Source: Pseudomonadota bacterium
GTDB taxonomy: Bacteria; Pseudomonadota; Gammaproteobacteria; Competibacterales; Competibacteraceae
Assembly: GCA_022709365.1 (NCBI GenBank)
Contig: JAKLIY010000023.1
Location: 1 to 62,205 of the forward strand
Direction of reading: 5' to 3'
DNA: 62,205 nt
Shown in pieces: positions 43,467 to 55,899 of this stretch; the stretch's first letter is position 1; the number at the start of each line of letters is the position of its first letter. The notes beneath the pieces are model-generated. The model searched no databases. It was not told where the DNA came from and worked only from the letters and a program-made list of their open reading frames with translations. A program made the translations under genes and the position numbers.

Positions 43467-44366
43467 TCACGCTTTCTGGCGACGGCACGGAGCCACCACG
43501 CGGATGACTGAGGAGTCATCGGCCGCAGCCTGCCCGTTGGCCTGCCCGATGAGGTAGAGTCCCTCGGCGGCGGCGGCGATCGGGGTAGCCAGACCGACGG
43601 CCCGCGCCGCGCTGTTCACGATGCCCATATCCTTGACGAAGATGTCGAGGCGGCTCTTCACCTCGGCTCCGCCGTCGTCGTAGGCTTGCAACATGCGCGG
43701 TCCCCGGTCACCGAGCATGAAGGATGCGGCTGCACCCGCGCCCAGGGTTTTCAGCGCCACCGCAGGATCCAGGCCCAGCGCCTCGGCGAGAGCCAAGGCT
43801 TCGGCCCCGGCGGCGATGTGGACGCCGCACAACAACTGGTTGACGGTCTTCATGGCCTGACCGTCCCCGGCCTTTGGGCCGATCCGCACCAGCGTGGAAG
43901 CCAACTGCTCTAACACCGGGAGGGCGGCGGCATAGGCCGCATCGTCAGCGCCGACCGTCACCAGCAGATCACCCTTCCCTGCCCGGACCGGACCGCCGGA
44001 GATCGGGGCGTCGACCAGATGCAGCTTCGCTTCGGTCAGTTGAGCGGCTACCTCGCGGACGGCGTCGATGCCGACGGTGGAGGTGAGGACGATGACCGCT
44101 CCCGGCTTCAGCACCTCGACCACGCCGTCGTCACCGTAGAGGGCCTCGTCGAGCTGGACGCGGTTGCGCACCGCGAGCAAAACAACATTCGCCCCGCTGG
44201 CGGCTTCCCGGGCGCTTCCGGTGGCGGCGATACCGGCCTTCTCGGCCAGCGCGAGCCGCTCGGCGCTGATGTCGTAACCGCGGACACTGAACTTCTCGGC
44301 CAGGCGCGTCGCCATGGGTAGGCCCATCGCTCCAAGCCCCAGGACTGCAATGATCGGAGTGTTCAT
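43467..44366 (-). CDS. ltnD: L-threonate dehydrogenase-like 3-hydroxyacid dehydrogenase
   Basis: 299 residues of the beta-hydroxyacid dehydrogenase family: NAD-binding VLGLGAMGLPMATRL, substrate motif DAPISGGPVRAGKGDL and catalytic Lys in GDGQAMKTVNQLLCG. LtnD oxidises L-threonate to 2-oxo-tetronate in the pathway that continues with OtnI/OtnK/OtnC. It lies between the permease and the OtnK-like kinase on the same strand. The related D-glycerate/tartronate reductases cannot be excluded from motifs alone. Confidence 0.8.
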   Translation of the reverse strand: MNTPIIAVLGLGAMGLPMATRLAEKFSVRGYDISAERLALAEKAGIAATGSAREAASGANVVLLAVRNRVQLDEALYGDDGVVEVLKPGAVIVLTSTVGIDAVREVAAQLTEAKLHLVDAPISGGPVRAGKGDLLVTVGADDAAYAAALPVLEQLASTLVRIGPKAGDGQAMKTVNQLLCGVHIAAGAEALALAEALGLDPAVALKTLGAGAAASFMLGDRGPRMLQAYDDGGAEVKSRLDIFVKDMGIVNSAARAVGLATPIAAAAEGLYLIGQANGQAAADDSSVIRVVAPCRRQKA

Positions 44367-44403
44367 GATTTTTTCCTTTTACGGGAACCGAATGCGGGTG
44401 GAG

Positions 44404-45822
44404 TCAGTTGGACAGTTTGTCGGCGACGTCAGCGAGGGATTCCTCGGTACCGACGTTCCCGGCGAAGACGATGTAGGGAATGCCGCGCGCGGGGCCGTCA
44501 ATGGGTTCCCACAGCGACACGATGCCGGGCAGCATCGGGCCGCGCACCAAGGCGCGACCAATTTCCAGGCCACGGCTGGCCACATCGGAAGAGGTGATAC
44601 CGCCCTTGGCGATCACGAAGCGGGGCGGGGCGAGATCCAGAACCTGACGCACGACCTGCACCACGGCGTCCGAGACGGCGCGGGCGATGCGCAGCGAATC
44701 GGCTCCATCCGTGCCGCGAACCAAGGTGCGTGAGGTGCCGACCACTACGTTGCCCTTGGCCAGGGCTTCGGCGACCGCAGCGACGAGGCCGGCCAAGTGC
44801 GCCTCCCGGTCATCGCCCAGCACCTTGGCGACGTCGATCTCGAACTCGACCGGTCTCCGGCGTTCCCGCAGGGCGTCGAGCTGTCGAGTGGTCAGATCGA
44901 CATGCGAGCCGACCACGATCAGTCCACCGAAGGCCGATTCAGCGCTGCGAATGGTGGCTACCTCTTTGGCAGTCAGCGGCGGGTGGACCTCCTGTCCGAT
45001 CATACCGCGGACGAAGGGCGGCCCGACCCGAAACACGTAGCGCTTTCCAGCATCCTGGGCCTTCAACAGACCCAGCGCGAGGGAGCGCAGGTCGGATTCC
45101 TCAATGATGTCGACGACCACGCAGCACCCCCCGGTGAGCGGCAGCAGCTTGGCGGCCACCGCATCCGCGCCGGCGCGGATCTCGTCCAGGGTGATGGCTA
45201 CCACATCGCTGGCGTGGATGCGGCCGCCCGACTTCTCCTCGACCCATTCGCGCAAATCGGAACTGCGGTACCCGAAGGTAGCGTCGCGGGCAAACTCGGT
45301 TTCCCCCACCGGAACGTAACCGGTGGCGGCGCTACCGGCGTAGTGGATGGAGTTGAGAGTAATACGTCCAGCATCCCCAAAGGCAGGAACGACGACAGTC
45401 GCGTCGATCGGACGCCCCGCCGTCGCCAATTCTGCGATGATGACGTCCGGCTCCAAGGGAAAGTGGCCGCGCAGCGTGGAATCGGACCGCGACACAAAAT
45501 CGACCTCAACGCCGAGGGTCTCCGCCGCCGCCAGGGCGGCCCGGACGACTTCCCGGTTGCGCTCGGCGGCCGCCCTGGGGTCGAGGGAACGGGAGTTGGT
45601 CATGACATAGACAGCGGCGGCGCCCGTGGCCAGCGCCCACTCCAGATCGGTGGCGGCCCACGAATTGAGGACCGGGAGTTCGGCCACCGACTGGGTGCCG
45701 GTCGGATCGTCGTCCAAGACGACCAGTTGGCGTGCTTGGCTACCCCGGGCTTCGCGCACATTGGCAGGCGTAAGGGTAACAGGAGGAGGAGTGCCTCTGA
45801 GCAGGTCTTCTCGGGTGATCAT
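44404..45822 (-). CDS. otnK: OtnK-like four-carbon acid sugar kinase (DUF1537)
   Basis: 472 residues from ATG 45822 (AGGAG upstream). N-terminal sugar-binding part: LVVLDDDPTGTQSV, VYVMTNSRSLDP, VDFVSRSDSTLRGHFPLE. C-terminal nucleotide-binding part: FVIAKGGITSSDVASRGL and GIPYIVFAGNVG. The family phosphorylates 3-oxo-tetronate at C4. It is first in a three-gene operon with ltnD and a GntP-type permease. The usual partner aldolase/decarboxylase OtnC and isomerase OtnI are not in the window. Confidence 0.88.
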   Translation of the reverse strand: MITREDLLRGTPPPVTLTPANVREARGSQARQLVVLDDDPTGTQSVAELPVLNSWAATDLEWALATGAAAVYVMTNSRSLDPRAAAERNREVVRAALAAAETLGVEVDFVSRSDSTLRGHFPLEPDVIIAELATAGRPIDATVVVPAFGDAGRITLNSIHYAGSAATGYVPVGETEFARDATFGYRSSDLREWVEEKSGGRIHASDVVAITLDEIRAGADAVAAKLLPLTGGCCVVVDIIEESDLRSLALGLLKAQDAGKRYVFRVGPPFVRGMIGQEVHPPLTAKEVATIRSAESAFGGLIVVGSHVDLTTRQLDALRERRRPVEFEIDVAKVLGDDREAHLAGLVAAVAEALAKGNVVVGTSRTLVRGTDGADSLRIARAVSDAVVQVVRQVLDLAPPRFVIAKGGITSSDVASRGLEIGRALVRGPMLPGIVSLWEPIDGPARGIPYIVFAGNVGTEESLADVADKLSN

Positions 45823-45888
45823 CTGGGCTCCTTTGCGTCTGTGATCGTCCAAGGCTATGCCTCGGACTTCAAGTTTTTGAGTAACCAT

Positions 45889-45984
45889 CCCCCGGCAGAG
45901 CCGGGGGCTTTCGTTCATGAGCCGCTCAAAGCGGCTCGTCGGGGTCGCTAATGCGGCCCCTTCATGGGGACCACCTAAAGGTGG
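45889..45984 (+). repeat. Array of consecutive hairpins (IS200/IS605-end-like)
   Basis: Four to five stem-loops follow one another: 45889-45907 (CCCCCGGC-AGA-GCCGGGGG), 45919-45937 (GAGCCGC/GCGGCTC), 45941-45960 (GGGGTCGC/GCGGCCCC with one T-G pair), a possible CCCC/GGGG stem overlapping it, and 45971-45984 (CCACCT/AGGTGG). No coding frame runs through them. Such structures are typical of the ends and guide-RNA regions of IS200/IS605-type elements, but no tnpA or tnpB is present. Confidence 0.65.
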
Positions 45985-46250
45985 TGTACCAGTGACAGAA
46001 ACTGATCGAGCGGTTGTGAATGTCATCTCTGGTCACTGCTGAACTCAACCTATATTTCGTTAATATTCTCTATTACGAGTGATTCTTGAGCTATCTCATC
46101 AGCAGATGACTTCGCCTACCTAACTTACTGATAGCATACTTCTACGAGACCCTCTGTTGCTCAGAGGCTCTTCCTTATCACGGCCATTGGCAATACCCCA
46201 AGCAGTGGCCCTGTGGGAACACTCCTGGAACTGTCAAACTTCTACTGTCA

Positions 46251-46268
46251 CCCCGGCAGAGCCGGGGG
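46251..46268 (+). repeat. Second copy of the CCCCGGC hairpin
   Basis: CCCCGGC-AGA-GCCGGGGG repeats, in direct orientation, the first hairpin at 45889-45907, bounding a segment of about 380 bases. Confidence 0.7.
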
Positions 46269-46505
46269 TTTACCCAATGTAATTAAGGATATGAAAGACC
46301 ATAAGTCAAGTGATTTACTCAGGAATAACCGATAGCCAGCCTGTATGAATCCAGCAATTTCCGCTCTCGTAAATGCTCAATAGCTGCGAGCAGGCAGGGC
46401 TGATCCATGCCGCCGCCGCTCGACGAATCAAGTCGGGGAGGGGGGATAAGATTTCGGCCTGAGACCCGATCATAGAGGTACTCCCAGAACGAGAGACTAT
46501 GTTTC

Positions 46506-46727
46506 AAAAACGAGAAGAAGTCGGTCAACGAGCTGGCCACGCAACTCCAGATGGGGCGGACGACTGTGGAGCGCTATCTGGACCTGCTCGAACGGACCTT
46601 CGTCATTTTCCGGCTGCCGGCCTTCAGCACTCATCCGCGCAAGGAAATCTCGAAGAGCCAGAAGGTGTTCTTCTGGGACACCGGTATCCGCAACGCCCTG
46701 CTCAACGCCTTCGCGGCGGACGAGTAA
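46506..46727 (+). pseudogene. 3' remnant of a DUF4143-type AAA ATPase
   Basis: In the frame stopping at TAA 46725 the sequence reads KKSVNELATQLQMGRTTVER, then YLDLLERTFVIFRLPAFSTH and KSQKVFFWDTGIRNALLNAF. This is the middle of the DUF4143 C-terminal region found in ATPases of the AAA/DUF4143 family (NELA...LGIxxxTVxxYLxLLExxFVIFxLPPF). Neither the ATPase domain nor the normal C-terminus is present, so it is a broken fragment. Confidence 0.75.
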
Positions 46728-46804
46728 GGGCCAAATCCGCTTGCCAAACTCACCCGCATCGTGCGCATTCGTACTGGTGGCCCTTTTGCTGTTGGATTTT
46801 CTGG

Positions 46805-47698
46805 TTAACCCCGATAACGCAACACATCGACCAGCAGGGCAAATGCCGGTGAGGACTGACGGCGGCTTGGATAATAGAGATGGTAGCCGGGAAACGGCGG
46901 ACACCAATCTTCCAGCACCCGCATGAGACGTCCTTCGACGAGCGGCTCCTGCACCATATCTTCGGGTACATAGGCCAAGCCCAATCCAGCCAGAGCCGCC
47001 CTGAGTATCGAGGTGCTACTGTTGAACACCCATTGGCCTTCAACGCGCGTTTTGACTTCGTGGCCCGCCTTCTCGAAATCCCAGGGCAGCAGACCGCCAT
47101 AGGTCGGCAGTCGCAGTGTGATGCAGTTGTGTTCAGTCAGGTCTTGGGGCGTCTGCGGCGGCGGTCTCGCCGAGAAGTAACGGGGAGTCCCCACGACGGC
47201 CATGCGCAGGTCTGGCCCAATGCGCACGGCGATCATGTCTTTGGCCACTTCACCGCCGAGGCGCACGCCGGCGTCATAGCGCTGCGCGACGATGTCGGCC
47301 AAGCCATAGTCGACGGTGATCTCCATGTGGATGTCCGGGTAGTTCGGCAGGAGTTTGACCAGCTTGGGCCAGAGTACGGTGTTGGCGGCGTGTTCGGCGG
47401 TCGTGATGCGCAGGGTGCCGGCGGGCTTGTCCCGCAGTTCGGTGATGGCGGCCAGTTCGGCGTCGATCTCCTCGAATCGTGGCCCCACGGTCAGGAAGAG
47501 ACGTTCGCCCGCCTCAGTCGGGGACACGCTCCGGGTGGTGCGAGTCAGCAGCCGCAGGCCCAGCCTCGCCTCCAGCGCCCGGATGGTGTGGCTTAACGCC
47601 GATTGGGACACCCCGAGCTGCGCAGCGGCTTTGGTAAAGCTCCCTTCACGCGCCACTGCGACGAAGGCCAGAAGATCGTTGAGGTTTTTGTGCGGCAT
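46805..47698 (-). CDS. LysR-family transcriptional regulator
   Basis: 297 residues. N-terminal winged helix: LLAFVAVAREGSFTKAAAQL, GVSQSALSHTIRALEARLGL, RLLTRTTRSVSPTEAG. An effector domain follows. Such regulators (YafC/DmlR-like subgroup, with TRSVxPTEAGERL) typically control divergent oxidoreductase genes. Here it diverges from an aldo-keto reductase remnant, an alcohol dehydrogenase and an intact aldo-keto reductase, which are probable targets. The effector is unknown. Confidence 0.9.
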   Translation of the reverse strand: MPHKNLNDLLAFVAVAREGSFTKAAAQLGVSQSALSHTIRALEARLGLRLLTRTTRSVSPTEAGERLFLTVGPRFEEIDAELAAITELRDKPAGTLRITTAEHAANTVLWPKLVKLLPNYPDIHMEITVDYGLADIVAQRYDAGVRLGGEVAKDMIAVRIGPDLRMAVVGTPRYFSARPPPQTPQDLTEHNCITLRLPTYGGLLPWDFEKAGHEVKTRVEGQWVFNSSTSILRAALAGLGLAYVPEDMVQEPLVEGRLMRVLEDWCPPFPGYHLYYPSRRQSSPAFALLVDVLRYRG

Positions 47699-47766
47699 TG
47701 ATGAATGGATCTCATAAGTCTATGCGGATTCTACTCTCTAATCGGATGGTGCTGCATCTGATAAAT

Positions 47767-47907
47767 TATCGACAGTCAGTCACCCCCGACGACCTCCGGG
47801 AGATCCATGCCGCCGCCGCGAAGATTGCGCTGCAAGGGGCGCGTTTGCCGCAAGCCTCGCTGGAATTGACCCGGCGCAAAGCGCCTCTGCCGAAAGAACC
47901 GCGTTAA
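47767..47907 (+). pseudogene. C-terminal remnant of an aldo-keto reductase
   Basis: The frame reads [20 protein letters not shown] and GARLPQASLELTRR, matching the C-terminus of the intact reductase downstream ([20 protein letters not shown]). No start or barrel domain is present. It is a leftover of a second aldo-keto reductase next to the LysR gene. Confidence 0.7.
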
Positions 47908-47931
47908 CTAAATTAGGAAAGCGAGGACAAC

Positions 47932-48987
47932 ATGACGATCAATGTTCTGGGTTACGCAACCCACTCTCCCATCGACGATCTGGCCCCCTACCGTTTCGAG
48001 CGCCGCGAACCGCGTGCTGATGATGTGGTTGTCGAGATTTTGTACTGCGGGGTTTGCCACACCGACCTGCATATGACCCGCAATGATTGGGGTTGGAGCT
48101 TTTATCCATTGGTTCCCGGTCATGAAATAATCGGGCGTGTGATCAGCGTAGGTCCTAATGTCACCCGCTTCAAGGCCGGCGACCCTGTCGGTATTGGCTG
48201 TATGGTCGATTCCTGCCAGCATTGCAAAGCGTGCGAACAAGGTCTGGAGCAGTATTGCGAAGAGGGTCACACATTAACTTACAACGCTTATGACCGTCAT
48301 GATCACCGGCCGACCTTCGGCGGGTACTCCGAGAAGATCGTCGTGTCGGACAAGTTCGTGCTGAAGGTTCCCGATGGCTTGGACCTGGCAGGGGCCGCGC
48401 CGCTGCTGTGCGCCGGCATCACCACCTGGTCGCCGCTACGCCACTGGAAGATCGGCAAGGGCAGCCAGGTGGCGGTCATCGGCCTGGGCGGGCTTGGCCA
48501 CATGGCGCTGAAACTGGCGAGCGCTTTGGACGCCGACGTCACGCTGTTCACCCGTTCACCGGGCAAGGAGCAGGATGCACGACGGTTGGGCGCAGACAGC
48601 ATCGTGCTTTCCACCGACGAGGGGCAAATGACCGCTGTAAAGGGCCAATTCGACCTGATCATCGACACCGTGCCTTACGTCCACAATCTCAATCCGTATC
48701 TGCCCACGCTGTCGCTGAACGGAACGCTGGTGCTGGTCGGATATCTGGGCAATCTGGATCCCCTGCTGAGTACCATCCCCTTGCTCTTGGGTCGTAAATC
48801 GGTGGCGGGTTCCGCCATCGGCGGCATCGCCGAAACCCAGGAAATGCTGGATTTCTGCGGCAAGCATGACATCACGTCCGATATCGAGGTCATCCAGATC
48901 CAGGACATCAATAGAGCTTACGAGCGAATGATCAAGAGCGATGTGAAGTACCGCTTCGTCATCGATCTGGCTTCGCTCAAGACCTGA
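47932..48987 (+). CDS. Zinc-dependent alcohol dehydrogenase (YahK/cinnamyl-alcohol type)
   Basis: 351 residues. Catalytic zinc ligands are in CGVCHTDLH and PLVPGHEIIGRV; the structural zinc site is CQHCKACEQGLEQYC. The nucleotide-binding loop is VIGLGGLGHMALKLA, typical of NADP-dependent aldehyde reductases of the YahK group. It probably reduces a broad set of aldehydes. A GGAAAGCGAGGA ribosome region precedes ATG 47932. It is likely cotranscribed with the reductase 60 bases downstream. Confidence 0.92.
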   Translation: MTINVLGYATHSPIDDLAPYRFERREPRADDVVVEILYCGVCHTDLHMTRNDWGWSFYPLVPGHEIIGRVISVGPNVTRFKAGDPVGIGCMVDSCQHCKACEQGLEQYCEEGHTLTYNAYDRHDHRPTFGGYSEKIVVSDKFVLKVPDGLDLAGAAPLLCAGITTWSPLRHWKIGKGSQVAVIGLGGLGHMALKLASALDADVTLFTRSPGKEQDARRLGADSIVLSTDEGQMTAVKGQFDLIIDTVPYVHNLNPYLPTLSLNGTLVLVGYLGNLDPLLSTIPLLLGRKSVAGSAIGGIAETQEMLDFCGKHDITSDIEVIQIQDINRAYERMIKSDVKYRFVIDLASLKT

Positions 48988-50330
<1,343 letters not shown>

Positions 50331-50575
50331 AACGTCCTTTAAGACCTAAGTATCGCTTCAAATCAGCCAAAGTGATCCGTAACAATCCATCATCACGGGA
50401 CACATGATCGGCCATCAACTCATAGAGTGGAAAGGCTTACTCTGACCGGGTTAATAGTGCCGGAGCTTCAAACAAAATCTGTCCAAACACTTTCGGCGAA
50501 AGAATCACCGGTTCTAGCAGCGGATATAGCGCAAACCCTATAAACCGACCGGTCTCTGAAAACCCCTTAAGTTAA
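50331..50575 (-). pseudogene. Coding remnant of unknown family with an internal stop
   Basis: On the minus strand a frame reads GRFIGFALYPLLEPVILSPK, QILFEAPALLTRSE, a TAA, then AFPLYELMADHVSRDDGLLR and ITLADLKRYLGLKGRYSDFT. The stop at about 50438 could derive from CAA (Gln). The piece directly follows the broken eda end. I do not recognise the family. Confidence 0.45.
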
Positions 50576-50847
50576 TGGCAGTGAGGCCAGGACTCACCCC
50601 GAAACGGGCGCCAGCGTCCAGCGCTTCGGCGAACTCCTTGGGATGGGTGAGCGTACCCACCCCGATAATAGCCTCCGGTACGTCGCGCACCATGGCCCGA
50701 ATCGCTGCCAGCGCCACTGGTGTGCGCAACCAGTCACTTCCAGCACTCGCACGCCACCAGCGCTTTGTCCAAGGGAACCGCCGGCGCCAACTCCTCAATG
50801 ACAATGACTGGGATCACCGGACCGATGCGCATGACGTTCCAGTACGT

Positions 50848-50851
<4 letters not shown>
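50576..50851 (-). pseudogene. eda: Broken KDPG aldolase gene
   Basis: An eda-like gene starts at ATG 50851, overlapping the edd stop (ATGA), but only fragments are readable: MRIGPVIPVIVIEELAPAVP and LDKALVA in one frame, VRVLEVT in another, and LRTPVALAAIRAMVRDVPEA, IIGVGTLTHPKEFAEALDAG, ARFGVSPGLT in a third. At least two frameshifts are present and the C-terminal two thirds, with the Schiff-base Lys, is missing. The reaction (KDPG to pyruvate and glyceraldehyde-3-phosphate) would need another gene elsewhere. Confidence 0.82.
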
Positions 50852-52748
<1,897 letters not shown>

Positions 52749-52752
<4 letters not shown>

Positions 52753-54335
52753 ACCTCCTCAGTCATGGGGGGCGACGCCGCGCCCCCGGTCGGTTCAGTC
52801 ACGGACATTTCCCGCTGGAAGGCGGCGATGGCGCGATACTCCTGCTCCAGTTTGGCCGGGATGCTGAGATAAATCGGCAGCAACCGCTGGTAAATCGCCA
52901 CGTTGCCAGCTATCGGCGCGTGACGGTGAGTCGCGCCCACCATCCCGGCGATCACGTTCAGAGAATCGACGCGGCCCAGCGCGTAGAGACCGAGCACCGC
53001 CGCGCCCAGGCAGGAACTCTCGAAGCTCTCCGGCACCACCACCTCGCGATTGAAGATGTCGGCCATCATCTGCCGCCACAGACCGGAGCGGGCGAAGCCG
53101 CCGGTGGCCTTCATCGTTTGGGTGGGGCCGATCAGCGCCTCCACAGCGGGCAGGATGCTGTAGAGGTTGAAAATCACCCCTTCCAGCACGGCGCGAATCA
53201 GATGCTCCTTGTGATGGTGCATCGCCAGCCCGAAGAAGGAGCCGCGCAGGTTGGCGTTCCACAGCGGCGCGCGCTCGCCGGCCAGATAGGGATGGAACAG
53301 CAACCCCTCCGCGCCCGGTTTGACTCGCTCGGCGATGCGGGTCAGCACTTCATAGGGATCGATGCCCAGCCGCCGGGCCGTCTCTACCGCCGATGCCGTC
53401 AGTTCGTCGCGCACCCAGCGGAACACGATGCCGCCGTTGTTGACCGGCCCGCCGATCACCCAGTGCCGGTCGGTGAGGGCGTAACAGAAGGTGCGCCCGG
53501 ACGGGTCGGTCAAGGGCCGATCCACCACCGCGCGCATCGCGCCGCTGGTGCCGATGGTGACCGCGACCTCGCCCGGCCCGATGGCGTTGACCCCCAGATT
53601 GGAGAGCACGCCGTCGTTGGCCCCGACCACGAACGGGGTGGTCGGCAGCAGGCCGAGTTCCCGCGCCAGCTCCGGTTCCAGCCCGGCCAGATGGAAAGTG
53701 GTCGGCACGGGCTCGGCCAGCCGTTCCGGCGTGACGCCGGCCACTTCCAGCGCCCCGGCGTCCCAGTCCAGTTGGGACAGGTTGAACAGACCGGTGGCGG
53801 AGGCGATGGAATAATCCACCACGTAGCGTTTGAAAAGCCGGAAGAACACGTATTCCTTGATGCCGATGAAGCGCGCCGCGCGGGCGAACACGTCCGGTTG
53901 TTCGCGCCGCAGCCAGACCAGCTTGGCGAGCGGCGACATGGGATGGATCGGCGTGCCGGTGCGCTGGTAAATCGCCAGCCCGTCCCAATCGTTTTTGATG
54001 CGCTCGGCCCACTCCGTCGCCCGACTGTCGGCCCAGGTGATGCTGCGGGTGAGCGGCCTACCAGCTCCGTCCACCGCGATCACGCTGTGCATGGCGGCGC
54101 TGAAGGCTACGCAGACCACGTCGCCTGGCGCGGCGCGGGACTTGCGCACCGCTTCCCGGATAGCGGTCAGCACCGCCTGGCAGATTTGCTCCGGGTCCTG
54201 CTCCGCCGCCGCCGGGGTAGGCGTCAGCAGCGGGTACTCGACCGCGTGGTGGGCGACAACCCGTCCGTCGGTGTCGAACACGACGGCCTTGGTGCTGGTG
54301 GTGCCGATATCGACACCGACGACCTGGTTGGACAT
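52749..54335 (-). CDS. gntK: Gluconate kinase (FGGY family)
   Basis: 528 residues: [16 protein letters not shown] (N-terminal phosphate-binding loop), [34 protein letters not shown] with the catalytic Asp, [13 protein letters not shown], and the C-terminal FGGY-type [20 protein letters not shown]. This is the long FGGY form of gluconokinase, as in Bacillus, unrelated to the small P-loop GntK of E. coli. It phosphorylates gluconate for Edd. It lies between the permease and edd, overlapping edd by four bases. Xylulokinase is excluded mainly by context. Confidence 0.88.
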
Positions 54336-54357
54336 GACTCGATCTCCTGCTTGGACC

Positions 54358-55710
54358 TTAGACGAATGCCGCCAGGATCATGATGAAGATGATCCCGACC
54401 ACCGAGATGAGGGTCTCCATCACCGTCCAGGTCTTGAAGGTCTCCACGACCGTCATGTTGAAGTACTGCTTCACCAGCCAGAATCCGGCGTCGTTGACGT
54501 GAGACAGGATCAGCGAACCGGCGCCGGTGGCCAGCACCAGCAATTCCTTGTTGACGCCGGGAACTAGGTTGACCATCGGCGCCACGATGCCCGCGCCGGT
54601 GATGGTGGCGACGGTGGCGGAGCCGGTGGCGATGCGGATCAGACCCGCCACTACCCAAGCGAGCAGGATGGGGGAAAATTGCGCCTGTACCGCCATATGG
54701 CCGATGGCGTCGCCCACGCCACTGGCGACCAACATCTGCTTGAAACCGCCGCCCGCGCCGATGATCAGGATGATCGCCGCCGTGGGAGCCAGACTCGCGT
54801 CGAGGAATTTGAGCACCTGCTTGCTGTTGAAACCCCGGGCGTAGCCGAAGGTGTAGGTCGCCAGCAACAACGCGGCCAACAGGGCGGTGATCGGGTGGCC
54901 GATGAAGTCCATCCACAACCGGAACAGGTGTTTGTCGTCGAACGCGACATCGGCGAAGGTCTTGAGCAGCATCAAAAACACCGGCAGCAGCACGGTCACC
55001 AGGGTGATGCCGAAACCGGGTAGATCCTTCCCTTCCGATTCATGGGCCAACTGATCCATCAGTTCCTGCGAGGGTGTGCCGGGAACGTACTTGGAAATCA
55101 GGCTACCGAAAATCGGGCCGGCGATCATGGCGGTCGGCAGACCGACCAGCAGGCCGTAGAAAATGGTCTTGCCGATGTCGGCGCCGAAGATGCCGATGGC
55201 CAGCAGTGGGCCGGGATGCGGTGGAACCAGTCCATGCACCACCGACAAACCGGCGAGCAGCGGAATACCAATCTTGACGATGGAGATGCCGGTCCGTTTG
55301 GCGACGATGAACACCAGCGGGATCAGCAGCACGAAACCGATCTCGAAGAACAGCGGGATACCGACCAGAAAGGCGGCGAACATCATCGCCCAGTGCACGC
55401 GCTTCTCGCCCAGAGCGCCGATCAGGGTGCGCGCGATTTGGTCCGCGCCGCCGGACTCCGCCATCAGCTTGCCGAGCATGGTGCCCAGCCCGAGCACGAT
55501 GCCGACAAAGCCCAGCACGCCGCCGAAACCGTCTTGAAAGGATTTCATCACCTTGTCCACCGGCATCCCGGAGGTCAGGCCGAGAAAGCCGGCAGCCAGG
55601 GTGAGGGCGATGAAGGGATGAACCCGGAATTTGGTGATCAACAGGATCAGCCCAATGATGGCGATCAGGGCATCCCATAGTAAAAATATTTCATGGCTGA
55701 GACCGAACAT
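54358..55710 (-). CDS. gntP: Gluconate permease (GntP family)
   Basis: 450 residues from ATG 55710 with GGAGG upstream. Twelve or so membrane helices with family segments VLGLGTMLGKLMAESGGADQ, GIPLFFEIGFVLLIPLVF, HGLVPPHPGPLLAIGIFGAD and ILSHVNDAGFWLVKQYF. It heads the gntP-gntK-edd operon and should import gluconate. Two TAGTA/TACTA palindromes lie 99-204 bases upstream and are shared with the divergent hexR. Confidence 0.92.
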   Translation of the reverse strand: MFGLSHEIFLLWDALIAIIGLILLITKFRVHPFIALTLAAGFLGLTSGMPVDKVMKSFQDGFGGVLGFVGIVLGLGTMLGKLMAESGGADQIARTLIGALGEKRVHWAMMFAAFLVGIPLFFEIGFVLLIPLVFIVAKRTGISIVKIGIPLLAGLSVVHGLVPPHPGPLLAIGIFGADIGKTIFYGLLVGLPTAMIAGPIFGSLISKYVPGTPSQELMDQLAHESEGKDLPGFGITLVTVLLPVFLMLLKTFADVAFDDKHLFRLWMDFIGHPITALLAALLLATYTFGYARGFNSKQVLKFLDASLAPTAAIILIIGAGGGFKQMLVASGVGDAIGHMAVQAQFSPILLAWVVAGLIRIATGSATVATITGAGIVAPMVNLVPGVNKELLVLATGAGSLILSHVNDAGFWLVKQYFNMTVVETFKTWTVMETLISVVGIIFIMILAAFV

Positions 55711-55808
55711 GAACGGTTCCTCCGTTATCTGCGGGTTGAATAGGTGATCGGATAACCAAACCGTGACCATGAGATGAAGGTGATCGGGCCATGGCCACGG
55801 AATTAATG

Positions 55809-55822
55809 TAGTAAAATTACTA
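55809..55822. promoter_or_regulatory. HexR-type operator 1
   Basis: TAGTAAAATTACTA is a perfect palindrome (arms TAGTAA/TTACTA). With the preceding TG it fits the HexR consensus TGTARTAAAATTACA closely. It lies in the gntP-hexR intergenic region, which is otherwise A/T-rich. Confidence 0.6.
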
Positions 55823-55899
55823 ACAAATGACAAGTAGTATTTTTTCAATCAAAAACAAATAAACAAAGTTATTTTTCACGACAATGGCACGACTTTTGG

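Larger units (their letters stand above)
45823..46505. other. Gene-free stretch with hairpins
   Basis: It contains a run of hairpins at 45889-45984 and a second copy of the first hairpin at 46251-46268, with about 270 bases of A/T-richer DNA between them and no convincing gene. On the minus strand at 46319-46440 a frame ends with MDQPCLLAAIEHLRERKLLD and a stop, possibly the worn 3' end of an unknown gene. Confidence 0.55.

Noticed and set aside
42323..43507. 394-codon plus-strand frame over the permease
   Set aside because: Thr/Pro/Ala-rich translation typical of a reversed membrane-protein gene.
44797..45951. 384-codon plus-strand frame opposite the OtnK-like gene
   Set aside because: No family motifs; the minus-strand kinase has clear ones.
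45889..46268. Possible CRISPR array
   Set aside because: The hairpins differ from one another and are not spaced by unique spacers of constant size; no cas gene is near.
46319..46540. 73-codon minus-strand ORF
   Set aside because: Its first part is the complement of the DUF4143 remnant; only the last 30 residues might be a relic, noted under the gene-free stretch.
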